Assembly (NCBI GenBank): GCA_030762175.1 | Contig: CM060833.1 | Location: 1,056,501-1,120,500, forward strand | Origin: Metallyticus violacea | Lineage: Eukaryota; Arthropoda; Insecta; Mantodea; Metallyticidae | Direction of reading: 5' to 3' | Length of the DNA: 64,000 bases | Shown here: positions 1 to 12,249 of the stretch, piece by piece | How positions within the stretch are numbered: position 1 is the stretch's first letter | Layout of the letters: each line of letters begins with the position of its first letter | The notes under the pieces: generated by a model | The model's input: the letters and a program-made list of their open reading frames with translations, nothing else | Database searches by the model: none | Told to the model about the DNA's origin: nothing | Program-made: the position numbers and the translations under genes

Positions 1-690
1 TTCTTCAGTTCAAAAACAGCAACAAGTCATCTATAGTCAGGCATTTTTGGAACTCTGCCATGGGGCAATGAGAGAGAAGTTCTGCAAACAATTGTTACAG
101 ATGAAACCATGATCCTCTACCATGATCCTTTGTCCAAAAGAGAATCAATGGAGTGGTGTAAACCTGGTGAAGCACCGTCTCTAAAATCAATGTCACTCTA
201 AAACCAACATCATAGCCACAACTTTTTGAGACTGTGAAGGAATACTCTTCATTGACTTCAAAAAGAGGAACAGCACAATAAATTGGGAGTACTATGCTGG
301 CCTGCTGCACAGACTACGTGCTTACATCAAAGAGAAAAGGCAAGGAAAGATGAGTGATGGTGTGCACCTTCATGTTAACGTGCCTATGCACATGGCTCTT
401 GTTGCAAAGGAAGCTGTGAAGAAATTAGCTTCAAAGAGAGTAACCATCCACCCTACAGCCCAGATCTAGCTCCCAGTGACTATTTCCTCTTCTCAAAACT
501 CAAGAAGTACCTTCAAAGAAGGAAATTTAAGTGTGACAAAGAAGTGATAGATGTTGTTTATGCCCATTTTGCAGACAAGACTTCTGACTATTTGGGGGGG
601 GGGGAGATTAAATTAAAATGTTAATTCAAAGATGTAAGAAGTGTATTGCAATAAAGGGTACCTATATTGAAAAGAGAAATATAGTTGTCT
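1..690 (+). mobile_element. Decayed mariner-family transposase relic
   Basis: Broken plus-strand frames give VTDETMILYHDPLSKRESME and later HPPYSPDLAPSDYFLFSKLK, classic mariner transposase blocks (DET...K..SMEW and the third catalytic region). Stops and frame changes show a dead copy. The 5' end is outside the window. Confidence 0.85.
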
Positions 691-774
691 TTATCATACC
701 TAGAAAATGGTTAGGTCGGAAACTTATGAACCTACCCTCTGGTGCTAGGTGGACCCCCCCATAGAATTAACAGT

Positions 775-975
775 GTGGGAAAATATATTCATAAATAAAA
801 ACAAAAAAATATAGCTAATTTTGATCTTCTAGAAAACAGTACCATCATCACTAAATTTGTACAATCTACAGAGCGACATCTTAGTGCCATGCTGAGAACC
901 TCACAGTGGAACGATGCTGATGTGAAGGCAACAGCCTTTGAGACATGTACAAGTAAATGGAGCATAATTAGTGAA
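775..975 (+). mobile_element. PLE fragment: end of GIY-YIG region plus hammerhead-like motif
   Basis: Residues such as WENIFINKNK match the last conserved part of the GIY-YIG endonuclease region seen intact in other copies here. A degenerate CTGATG...GGCAACAGCC...GAGACATGTAC motif follows at about 931-965, then AAGTAAATGGAG. Confidence 0.7.
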
Positions 976-1794
976 ATTTAAGAATTGCTATTTTAAGACT
1001 TCAATATTTTGAACATTTTATTAATCTGCAAATCTGAAAATAGGATCACTGCCATAAAAAATGTAATAATGTTCAAGAAGCTGAAGAAAAAATAATTCCT
1101 GTAAATGTAATACATGGAAATAGAAATTATGGGGGGGAGGGGTGAAGCTAGGTAAAGTGTATTTTAGAATTAGGATTTAAAAAAATTATTGAGAATGTAT
1201 TACAATTGGTAAAGATGAAAATAAAAATTACACGAGACAATTTTATTGCAAATTATTACGAGAGGATAACACTCATTCTTATAATACTCAGCATGAATGT
1301 TAAGTGTGCAGCAATCGGGTAGAACAAGGAGCAAGCTTTATCAAAAACATCATTCTGAATGGAATAAACAATTTTACGATTCTACACATCCAAAATTAAC
1401 ATTTATGCAATGATATGACTATCATGGCCAACATACATTTCTTGAAATTTGCTTCAAAAATATAACCATGCCAAACTTTGTATGAAAAGAAGCAAAAAAT
1501 GACAATAGAATATACCAAAAAGCAGCAAGATAAAAGTAATTGAATGCAGAGAAAGCATACTATATAAATGAATACATGAGACTTAATTACAAATTGGCAG
1601 TGGCAGTGCAAGAGTGGCACATGGGCAGAGCAGAATTCATCAGATTTTCCTATAGGACCCCTTTCTAGTAGTAGCAATAAGAGGTACATCACAGCATGAG
1701 TACAAAATGGTACATCAACTAGAAATGTACTCCAAGATTGAAGTACAAAGAATATATGATTTTTGTGGGCAAAATCAATGGTTTTGAATAATGG
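976..1794. other. No recognisable feature
   Basis: AT-rich DNA with short spurious frames on both strands. No domain, repeat head or TIR was recognised. Confidence 0.4.
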
Positions 1795-1935
1795 CGGTTC
1801 GATGAGCAACTGAAGATGGGAGAGATTCTCCCGAAACGCGTCTTACTTTTATGTAAGTTAAGTGTAAAAAAATGAAGATATATTACCACTCCATTGTCAA
1901 CAGCTTCTTAAGTACAATATTCAGACAAGTGTTTA
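1795..1935 (+). mobile_element. PLE terminal repeat with hammerhead motif
   Basis: The sequence from GAGCAACTGAAGATGGGAG through the GTAAGT block to CCATTGTCAACAGCTTC recurs at about 33030-33165 and 59655-59785; the block around CCATTGTCAACAGCTTC alone is also at about 36240. It is a PLE pseudo-terminal repeat; no coding remnant is attached here. Confidence 0.7.
1804..1848 (+). ncRNA. Hammerhead ribozyme-like motif (best conserved)
   Basis: Core CUGAAGA (1810-1816), one unpaired U, helix II GGGAG/CUCCC (5 bp, loop AGAUU), then GAAAC GC GUC with predicted cleavage after C1842. Helix I pairs GAGCAA (1804-1809) with UUACUU (1843-1848), 5 of 6 pairs. Helix III is only A-U plus C-G, as expected for PLE-type minimal hammerheads that may act as dimers. 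Confidence 0.72.
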
Positions 1936-2429
1936 CAGAGACAGCTATTATGTTGGAAAACAGTGCAGTATATGTGTTTCATATTGTACTGTAATGCCTT
2001 GACCGATGAAAGGTCCTTTTTTGTGGAACAATATATTGTAACTTACTTTCTGAATTATCCTCTTTTATGAGAAAGAATTATTAAAAAAACAAAGAAAAAT
2101 AAATTAATTTTGACATTTTACCTTTGGATGTACTCAGTAAATTCCTAATCAAGCAAACAGATATCAATGAGTAGTAATTCAAATGCAGCACTATTTCACC
2201 AGACAGTTGAAAACTTACCAAACAGTAAAAAAGGAAACTGTTTCTTTTGTCATGTCCTCAATTTTAGAGACATGTCAACATTTACATTCAATCTATTTTT
2301 CATAGATTCATTAATAATGTTAATTGGTGACATCCTCACTATGTTTTTTAATTGGATATGTTTCAGGAACATTCGCTCCCATTATCAGTAGAAGCATATT
2401 GTGTAGGCAAATGTCTTTTCATTTTTCCA

Positions 2430-3130
2430 AACATATTATCTAATCACAGTCTCTGCAATTGATTTGGTAGATATGACTTCTGTCAATGTATATAGGATCT
2501 TTACGGGAAGATTGTAATAACTTTTTAATGCTGGATGTTTTGAGAAGCCAAAATTATTTTTCTTTAATTTATCAGGGTGGTATGTAAACTTTTTCAATTG
2601 CATATCTTCGTTTATTTGTAATAGCAAACATGTGCATTGGACATCTTTATTTCTTTTAAACTTTTTAACAATTTTATCAACTAATTATTATATGAAGAGT
2701 ATTATGTAGTGCCATATGGATGATGTACTGGTATTCTGTATGTAAAGCTATTTAGGATGTCATGTTTGTGTGTTTTGGGGTTAAAGCCATTATTTTTAAT
2801 GTAATTGTCATGGCAGGTAGGTTTGCTACATATTTCAAAGGTAAATTGTCATTGTTTTTTATAATCTTCAAATCCAAAAGGAAATCTATCCATTCTTTTC
2901 AATTTCTAACTTAAACTGTATTGATTTTAATTATATGATTAGCTTAACCAAGTTCCAATTAGTATTTCAAGTGTATTGATCATCCTATCATAGGTCCCTT
3001 AATATTGAAAAACCATCTCAAAAGTGCTTTCAGTAATTTTTCAGTGTAAATTTTCAAGCAGCTTTTGCATATTAGTCATACATAGTTGTAATCCTACTCT
3101 AGTTAAGTCTTGTATTACATGCAACATTTT
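2430..3130 (-). mobile_element. PLE reverse-transcriptase fragment
   Basis: Minus-strand reading gives EKNGWIDFLLDLKIIKNNDN and ALTPKHTNMTS, which align with EKDGWLPFLDLKIIKKDNK in the PLE copy near 46.7 kb. Frameshifted and partial. Confidence 0.75.
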
Positions 3131-3150
3131 AAACTATATTGGCTCTTACA

Positions 3151-4560
3151 TATGATGGCTATTCAATAAAGACTGAGAATGATTTTCGTCATGTCGTCAC
3201 ATTAAAACTCTCTTTAAGTTTCACAAACTTAACTGAGTTTTAATGTGACGACATGATTTATAGTGTTTTACTTTAAATCAAAATAAGATTAACAAAAGTT
3301 TCACTGTGTGGATTCCGACATTCCGTAAACATGATTTTCTTTATTTACAAAGTTCATTAATTAGGGTCGAGATTGGTATGGCCTTTTTGAAAGTAGTCCC
3401 TATTGAGCTGTATGCACTTGACCCTGTGTCTGCCAGTCCTAGAAGACATGCTGGAAACAAAACTGTTTGTTGACATTACCTTCAAAGCCACTTCCAACTT
3501 CTTCATGATGCCATTGAAGAACCAAAACACTGATTAAATAGCTAATTGTTGAGATGAGGAAACAAAAAAATGTCACACAGAATTAGGTTTGAACTGTATG
3601 GAGGGTGGGACACATTCGATTTTTATTCTAGTCAAATGTTCAGTGGCAATGTTGCAAATGTGAGGGCATGCATTATCATGGTGAATGTGCAACCAGATGA
3701 ATGCAGCTGAGGATGTTTTCATTTCAGGTGTTTGGCCAGGGCACTCAAAACAGTCTTGTAATATTCCTCATTAACCATTGTTTGCAGGGATACCTCATGT
3801 TGATAAACCATTCCACAACAATCTAAGAACGAAATCACCATAAACTATCCTGCCAAGTGAACAAACCTGGCCTTCTTTGGTGTCAGACACCAGGTGACTT
3901 CCAGGCTGAGCTCACTTGTTTACTTTCAGGATTGTAATGGAGAATTTAATTCTCATCAGCTATAATGATGGAATTCAGGTATGCCTCGCCATGCTCTACT
4001 ACCAGATGCTGGAGCTCATGACACATGTCCGGCATCCAACAGCAATCTCAGCACCCATCCGACACAAATGCATCTCACATGTAAGCGATCATGTAGAATA
4101 ATGAATGCACTAACATGGGACTATAACATGTCTGTCTTGTCTATCTACTGTTATTTGTTGATCATCCTGTACAATGATGACAATTATTTTAATCATGGTC
4201 TTATTCACTGCAGTGGCTTGGACCACTCTGCTTTGTTAGTGAAACACAATACTCCCTACACTCTTAGTACATCCAAAGTGCGGTTGATTGTGGCATTTTG
4301 TCATAAGCTTGCTGTAACATCACTTATGCTTCCATATTGGATTTTCCATTACGAAGCAACTCCATTTTATGCAGTCAACTAGCACTCACTCACTTTTTAC
4401 TAGTGTAATGTACTAAAACATAAGCACATATATGCTTCCAAATTTTTCCACCAATAGCATGAGATCTGTTCTTCCCATGAAAAATTGTTTCACCATATGG
4501 TTCCATTGTGTAATGAGACAAAAAAATAATTCTCAGTCTTTACTGGTTAGCCCTTGTATA
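3151..4560 (-). mobile_element. Mariner-like element with both terminal inverted repeats
   Basis: Ends pair as inverted repeats: GGCTATTCAATAAAGACTGA near 3157 and AGTCTTTACTGGTTAGCCC near 4535. Minus-strand pieces include VHIHHDNACPHICNIA, the mariner HDN catalytic region. Length 1.4 kb, as expected. Many stops. A long frame on the other strand (3981-4382) is only antisense to it. Confidence 0.82.
3189..3256. repeat. Perfect 22-bp inverted repeat (hairpin)
   Basis: The 22 bases at 3189-3210 are perfectly reverse-complementary to 3235-3256, around a 24-nt loop, just inside the mariner TIR. Perfect matching in an otherwise decayed element is notable. Confidence 0.85.
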
Positions 4561-5199
4561 TTATTAATTCCGCTCTGTTATACCATTATTGTATCTTACT
4601 GTGTTTAATGTAGCTGTTTTTAAATTGAACCTTATGTGCAACGGATTATATGTAAAATTTGTATTAATTTGCTATTATCTGTCATATTTCTTTATGAGTC
4701 TCGCATCATGTAGATTATATAGACAATAAATTGTAACATAATCTGCAAGGATTCAAAAGGAAATAAATAAATTAACCCTTTTTCATACTATTTAATTCTA
4801 TATCTTATTAGTCTAATTTATATGCATGTACCATAACAGTATACTATCTGGGATGCCACTGACAAATTACCTAAAAATCTCTGGAAAAGTTTCAATTATA
4901 GTTTTGAAGTCCCAGTTTATGCACATTGAGAAATTATTCGTCCACTATAGGTGAAATTGGAAGGACTATCAACTTGTATGAATGAAATAATGAATGAATG
5001 AACACCCAAAAATAAACAAATAAATAAATAAATAAATAAATAAATAAAAATATAACCAATAGAATCAGTACCTTCGGTAATCCCAGAAGGCACTAATATC
5101 AATTAAAATTAAATAAACAAATATGTAATTAGTAACATTTTTATAACATGAATATATTACGATATTTTTAATTCTTAATACTTCAAAACAAATATTCCA
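4561..5199. other. Anonymous AT-rich DNA with an (AAAT)n microsatellite
   Basis: About 40 bp of AAAT repeats lie at 5011-5050. No gene or transposon domain was recognised in the rest. Confidence 0.6.
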
Positions 5200-8100
5200 A
5201 TTTGATTAGTCAGCCCCCTAGTCCCTGTTCATCAGCAGCTACCTCTACTGGAATATCCAGGAGACCAGGCTCTGATCCAACCAAAATAAATAATTTATAC
5301 ACAAACATTATTTTAACCAATTAACTGCAATTTCTACACCAATAATTCCCATATTTCTAAATTGCTCAATTACAACTAAATAGACATACAAAATATCTAA
5401 AAATATTTAACACTACAAAAATAATATTAACCAAAATGTTTAAAACCCTTTATACATACATTATACAAATAATAATAAATCTAATATCCAATTATACGAG
5501 GCTTCGTTACACACAACCCCCAGGTTATTTATATAATGAAACCTCTTACTTGTTGTATTTCTCCTTGTTGGCACTATTTTATCAATCACACCCCAATTCC
5601 TTTATCCTTCTTAACTATTCTAATCCATTTCTCCCTTACTTTTCCTAGATATTTCCCTATTATTTTATTTCTCTTTGTCCCCATATCAGTCACATTCTGC
5701 GTGCTATATTTTCTTTCTGTAATTTATTCCATTTTACTTCCCAGACATCCTCCCTTCATCTCTTTACACCTTCACACTCTAATAAACAATGAAGTATTCC
5801 CTCAGACTCTCCGCACATAACACACCCTTCCCCAATTTTTCCTCTGAGGCCCCTTAAAATACAATGCTCTTTCTCACATCCAAGCCCATCCTTCTCTCCC
5901 AAACTTATCGCAACAATTTAAAATTCTCTCCACCACCAAACCCATCTTCTCTACCCTACCTAAATAAGCCAAAGCTACTCATTGATGAAGCTTTAGGCAA
6001 TTCTAATACATCTCTACAAAACATCCTATGAATTTAAATAAATTTCCAATCATCCATTTCCCCATACTGCTCCATGTAACATTTTTGATTCCACTATATC
6101 TTCATACAATTTCCAACCAATTTATTGACATATTTGGAATTTTCTTCAAACATATTCTAATTGCTCTTAAGCTTTATCTTTAATAACAACATTTTTCCTT
6201 TGTAGTTCCCACCCTCTTCTACTTGACAACCTCACCCCCAAATATCAAATTCTTTAACCACTTCTAATAGCTTGTCATTGAAGAACACATATCTCATCCC
6301 TTCTTAATTTACCCTTTTTCTTAAACACTATAGTTTTGATTTCTTAACATTTACTCTTAATCCACATTCTGCACAAAATCTACTTATCTCATTTATAGCT
6401 CGTTGCAATCAATTACTGTAGTTCCACCTCTGCAAATATTAAGCCTGATATTTCTTTCTTTCCAATAACTGAACAGTGTGAATTACTCTTTAAAATTTGT
6501 TCCATAATATCATCAATAAACAAAACTGGACTTAACTTACAGCCTTGTAACAAACCTACTTTTCGTTCCATCATCTCTGTAATCCCATTTCCTGTACACT
6601 TTACGTAAAACTTAACTCCATCATACAACTTTTGCACCTCTGCAATAAACTCTTCACTTGCTTCTTTTCACCTCATTTTATGTACAAGTACATCTCTTCT
6701 TATTGCATCAAATGTCTTTTTAAAATCTGCAAAGAACTATACACTCTACCTCTTTTGTTTCTTAGGTATTTGCTTACTATAGTTTGATTTATCATTATGT
6801 TATATTATGCCCTTCCTTTTCTAAATCCTACTTGATATTCACATAACTTCCTTTCTACCTCTAACCATTCCTGTAATCTACGGGTCAATATGCCTTATAA
6901 ATTTTACCTAAAATTGATAGCAAACTAATTCCTCTATAATTCCCTGGATTGTTCAAATAACCTGTTCCTTTATACAATGGCACTACCATATTTATTCTCC
7001 AATTTTCAGGTACTACCCTGCTTTTTTTAAACCATATTAAACAATTTTGTCAATATGCTCTGACCATCACTCAACTTATCGAATATTTTCCAATTCCCCC
7101 AGAATCCCATCCCTGCTGCCTTATTTTTTTTTCTTCAAACTTTTAATTTGATATTCAATCTCGCTACCTGTAATTTCCTTATATAAACATTCAATTCTTT
7201 CTACTGTTTATTTGACATCAACACTCCACTTCTGATGCTCCTTACAACAATCAAGCCTTAATACTTACTCCATTCAGTTGGTGTAATCTCGTTTCTAATT
7301 CCATTTTTCTTAGAAACATTCTTTAAATTAACCCACATTTCTTTATTATTTATTTTTTCTCTCATTCCCCTTTTTTTTTTATCTTATCATTAATTTTTGT
7401 TGCCATTCTCCCTTCTTTTTCTCTAGTAAATATTTATAACCCCATTTCTTTAACAAAAAAAACTGTCTATCCCTATCATATTCTGTTCTTCTCCATCTAG
7501 CTAATTTTCTATACAATTCTTTTCTAACCCAAAGCATTCTTCATCAAACCAATATGTATGCCTTTTGCCTCTTTTTTGTTTCACTTCCATCTTTGCACCA
7601 GCTATTTTTACAATCAATTCCAATCTCTTAATTGCCTCTTTTACATTTCCTATCCTCAGCACTTCTTCTACTTCATATTTTATCAACTGGTTATCTTAAT
7701 CCTTGTCAATAAACCTCACTTAGCTCATCCCTCCATTTAAATCCACTTATAAACATTAACACCTCTAATGTCTCATCACTTCTACTACTTTCCCCTGGAA
7801 TTAGGTTTGTTAGCAAAAGAAATTAATTTTTTTGAATGGTGTTTAATGCCCGTTTTTACTACTGAGGCACCACAGGCAGTGAACATTGGTGATACAAGAA
7901 ATGAAATGATATATTCGGAAAGGATTTTTTTTTAAGGAAGGAAACGTTCCAGGTCTAAGTTTAGGGTATCTCCCCAGCATTTGCCAGTTATGAGGACTGA
8001 GGAAAACCTGGATAATTTTTCTGTCAGGAAGGTCCTGGCAGGATTCACACCCCAGACCTCCTGCTCACGAGTCTGTGCCTTAATGACCTCGGCCACCCAT

Positions 8101-9240
8101 GGCAGTATGCAAAAGAAAATGACAACTACTAACTACTTCATCAATCACTCTAAAATCTCTAAGCTTATCATCCACCCCTTCACTACACAAAAGACAATCA
8201 ACCACTCTTTGACCATCTACATTCATTAATGTAAATTCACCACACAAATATGCTCCCCTAACGCCATTAAACACTGTAAAAGTCTTATCTTTATAAATGT
8301 TCATTTAACATCTTCCCTATTATATATATTTTACCAAAACTTCTTCTTATCCTTATTCCTTCTTTCTTCCAATCACAATCACTTTCCATATCCTTATTTG
8401 ATTTTCTCCCACCCTAGCACCCCTAATACTTTTCCTTAATCCACACTTTCCTATAAACAAAAAATTGTCCAACTCCATATTGTCACCTTCGTTAAGCCAT
8501 GTTTCAGCAACTGCTATTACATCGCCCAACCTTAACACACCAAATACCTCGCCACTATTTATTTTCATTTTCGGTCCTCTATATTTCAGAAAACTACACT
8601 CAACCCCAATCCCTATCTTGTTGCACTCCTCCCTTCCTTAAATTTCTCCAACTTCGCTTTGTATCTAGATGTGCTGCTATTAAATCTTCCCTCTTGCTCC
8701 CATCAATCACTTCTAATATACTGCTCTCCATTGTGGAAAAAATGCTAAAATCACCAATATTAGCTCCTTTTCTCCCATCTGTTGATTTCAAGGCTGCCAC
8801 CTCCTGTTTCTCTTGATCAACTGGTACCATACATCTTCTTGGTGATTTTATGCTATTCGCCTCCTGTACATCAATACCCTTTTCGGCTGATCTCTTCGAT
8901 ACCCATAGTCTCCTTTCTTCTCATCCCTCCATAGTTCTACTTTCCACGTGAGCTGCGAAGTCAGCAATCTCCCCTCTTGACTGGATACGCTGACTGATAT
9001 CCTGTTTCCTTCCATTAATCCATAACTTGGTTCCTCTAACAAATGCTGTTTTCTCTTCTTCTCTTGATTGTTTAATTATTCCAAATAAACACGATCATGT
9101 CTCTTTCTTCTTTGGCAAAATCTTGGTCAACAAAAATCTTCGTCCCTTTTAATTTCTTCACATTTTTCAAAACTTGCCATTTAAAACTCAATTTGGCTAC
9201 CTTTACAATATCGGACCAACTTGTAAGGAAAACTTCTAGG
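5200..9240 (-). mobile_element. Decayed LINE (AP-endonuclease + reverse transcriptase), family 1
   Basis: Minus-strand blocks in order: VIAVAETWLNEGDN (endonuclease, about 8510-8540) and GEFTLMNVDGQRVVDCLLCS (endonuclease C-terminus, about 8200). Then RT KLYDGVKFYVKCTGNGITEM, KVGLLQGCKLSPVLF and KKEISGLIFA (about 6430-6630). Broken by many stops and split by a SINE at 7823-8108. Other pieces of the same family lie at 24.8, 32.4-33.7, 35.1 and 37.3-38.8 kb. Confidence 0.82.
7823..8108 (-). mobile_element. tRNA-derived SINE family B, full length with TSD
   Basis: The head on the minus strand is tRNA-like: GGTGGCCGAGGTCATTAAGG (box A region) and a box B relic before CCTGCCAGGA. A unique body and a short tail follow. 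Flanking direct repeats gcaaaagaaa at 7813-7822 and 8109-8118 mark the insertion into the LINE. Confidence 0.87.
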
Positions 9241-9339
9241 TGGTACTACTGATTAAAACAAAACATATGATCAAAATATAGTGAACCATGAAAATTTGAT
9301 CCAATGTAAAACACTTCATGTTTTATGATTAAAATCATA

Positions 9340-11325
9340 TAACTAGCTCCACTGTGTTAGTTCCTTATATTTTTTATAAAGAAGTTTTTAAAAGATTTTA
9401 AAATATTTCATTTTTTCTTTAAAGGGCACAATGATTCGAGCAAACTGCTAGATATTAAGTATACACTGTCTTGATGCCATTACATAAATATATTGATAAG
9501 CCTGCATTAATATCATTATGATTCCATAAATGTTATTAATTGTACTTATAAACATCAAAAAGTTCCTAAGCTATGAGTATTACAACAATCTGTATGTTTT
9601 TACAGCATATATCAAGAAGTGAAAAAATGGTGCATCATGATTCAGTTTAGAATATATAGTAAAATAATCCTTTAACTCTTATAATTGTTTGTTAAATAAC
9701 AATCTTACTGAGCTGTAAGTATCTTTATTATATACTGCTTTAGTAATTATAGAGGTCCTCATTTAGAGTGACATGTTTGACATATGAGGGAAAAGTCATA
9801 AGGCATGGCAGCTATTCTTTTCTCCCAAACAAGGGATAACACGAAAATCTAAGATATATGTTTGAAAGTATATGCCAAGTGGTATCACCAACGGAAGGCT
9901 GGATGTAGGTGGACCTCAGACAAGAAGCAAAACCAGGCAAACCAACAAAATTAGTTTATTATGACATGAGCAAAAATCAATATTCTGCCCCATTTGAAGC
10001 CTCTGTTCATCTGGCCACAGTGCACTGTGCTTCCTATAGCTATGTGTGGTATTCTCATGCATTCCTGCCTTGAAGTAATGCTATTTTCACATATGCACAT
10101 TTGCTCTTTGTGGCCTGCATTCCTGACCACTGTCTCTCACCAACTGAACTTTGATGAATGCTGAGACATACAGCTCCGCTCACATATCCATTTGGTGGCT
10201 TCATTCAAAAGTGCATTCCATATATTTTCAATCAATTATATATCTTAGATTTGTTTGTATTATCCCTTGTTCATGATAAAATATAGTTGCCTTGACTTAT
10301 TACTTATCCATTGTATAATATATAATTTAAATTATAAAAAGTAAAGAAAACCTTAAATTTGGCATATATAGAAAGGACACACATGCAGATAATTATATCA
10401 AAGAAAATGGTTTTAATCCTATGGCTCACAAACATGCAATTTTTAATAGTCTGATATGCAGAATGATCAATTTGCCAATCAGTAAAGAAGGATATAACAT
10501 GGAATATAAGAAAATTAAAAAAATAGCAATTTTAAATGGTTTTAATGAAGACTTAATACGTAATAAGATTAAAAAATTCCAGAAGAAGAAAAGAATTGAA
10601 AATTGCACTACATTATCAACAGTTAAAGAAAAAATATCCTTTAAAAAATTCACATATAACCCAACAGTGATGTATAAATTTCAAAAAATATTTAAAGATG
10701 TTAATATAAAATTGGCTCCCACTAATAAATTTAGTCTAAACAACGTTTTGAAAGACAATACTACAGATAATACTCCAAAGGAGAAAAAATCAGGAATTTA
10801 CAAGATTTCATGTGCTGAATGTGATAAGATCTACATAGGAAAAACCAAGAGGAATGTGGGGATACGTCTTAAAGAACATATGAGGAATTTAAAATGCAAA
10901 CAAACAGAAAAATCAGCAGTGGCATATCACTTTTGGACCGAAAATCATGATATAAAGAAAAAGGTTGAATTATTGAGAGTTGTACAGGGACCAGTAGGAT
11001 TGGATATTTGGGAAAAGATTTACATCTACAAACATAAGGATCATTTGATGAAATGATGACATTCCGAAAGAAGAAAATATAAATTTTAAGTTCATAAAAG
11101 TTTCACCCTGAGCGGAACATTGCTTCTGATTCTATGCAACAACAACCTTTCACACCAGTCGTTCACGGCCGAAGATGGAGATAACATATCTTTGAAACCG
11201 GTTCCGTATATTTTTAAGGTTAGTGAAGCATGAAGAGTGTTAAGACGACAGATTCAATTCACATGAGCTTCACTGTGTTAGTTCCATATGAAAACTTTTT
11301 TAAAGATTTACAATTTTTAAAAAAA
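9340..11325 (+). mobile_element. PLE copy with RT C-terminus and GIY-YIG endonuclease
   Basis: Direct copies of the terminal motif CACTGTGTTAGTTCC at about 9350 and 11271 bracket the copy. From about 10340 the plus strand encodes the RT C-terminal part (FGIYRKDTHADNYI), then an open frame 10421-11056 (211 aa). Its last third is a GIY-YIG nuclease: GIYKISCAECDKIYIGKTKR, later LKEHMRNLKCKQTEKSAVAY and IWEKIYIYKHK. The frame has a stop soon after, and a hammerhead-like motif at about 11168-11215 follows. Confidence 0.85.
10421..11056 (+). pseudogene. PLE ORF fragment with GIY-YIG domain
   Basis: The best preserved GIY-YIG frame of the window. GIY at residue about 126 and YIG near residue 139, with the CxxC-type insert SCAEC typical of PLE endonucleases. 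The RT catalytic region is missing upstream, so it cannot be autonomous. Confidence 0.85.
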
Positions 11326-11399
11326 AATTTGGTTTGCTAAGATAGCATGTTCTCTATAGATTAGTTATTATTCTACCTATCAAATAATTCACGATGAGC

Positions 11400-12180
11400 T
11401 TGGCTTGCGCAAGATGGGAGTCAAGAGAGCTTGCCACAGAGAACAAGCACAAATGTATTGAGATCTGTCAACCCTTATTCGACCACTATAACAATTTTTG
11501 AGTAAAACAGTCACAGAGGATGAAACATGTGTTCATCATTATGCACCAGAATCCAAACACCGGGTATGGAGTGAAAATATCCAGGATTGCCAATGAAGGA
11601 AAAATGAAAAGCTCAATCTTCTGTAGGAAAGACAACTGTTTTTAGGACTAAAAAGGGCCTGTACTGGAACACTACCTGGAAAAAGAGATATATAGAACTG
11701 TGCAAGATACAGTGGTTTGCTAAGCAACAATCTGAACCCAGCAATTCACACAAATTGCCAAGGCCTATTGTCAAAGAAAGTGTTGCTGTTGTATGACAGT
11801 GCAATGCCACATATGGTCAGCCAGATTATTGAAGCCATTAACTATTTGGAGTTCCATGTGCTAGAACACCCTACTAGCCCAGATCTTGCCCTTCTGACTA
11901 TATGATCTCTTTGGACCACTCAAAGATACTTTAAGATCATTGATTTCCTACAGGTAAAGAAGTGAGAAAAGCAGTGCATAAATAGTTGCATGACCATCTG
12001 AAAACCTTCTTCTTGGAGGGGATGTACAATCTTGTGGATCACTAGATCAAGTGTATCAAAAAGGAAGGAGACTAAGTACAAAAATTACATACTTATGTAA
12101 CCCTTACTTTTGTGAAATAAATCTGAAAAACAAGATTATGGATAATTTTTTTACTTTCCCTTGTATTTTCAAACTGGACT
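11400..12180 (+). mobile_element. Decayed mariner-family relic
   Basis: Plus-strand fragments DETCVHHYAPESKHRVWSEN, KKVLLLYDSAMPHMVSQIIE and LEHPTSPDLA correspond to mariner blocks (DETW.H.Y.PE, LL.DNA.PH, HPPYSPDLAP). The D of the HDN motif is kept; several stops. Confidence 0.82.
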
Positions 12181-12249
12181 GAGACAATAACACAATTTAC
12201 TTATCTGATAGTTTAAACTTGTAAAGCAGAAAGCTGAACTGGAACTGTG

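Noticed and set aside
1396..1809. 137-aa hydrophobic minus-strand frame
   Set aside because: Composition-driven frame in AT-rich DNA with no homology recognised; its start overlaps a PLE terminal repeat.
3981..4382. 133-aa plus-strand open frame
   Set aside because: Antisense to the mariner element 3151-4560; no domain resemblance.
8499..8816. 105-aa plus-strand frame
   Set aside because: Antisense to the LINE family 1 endonuclease region.
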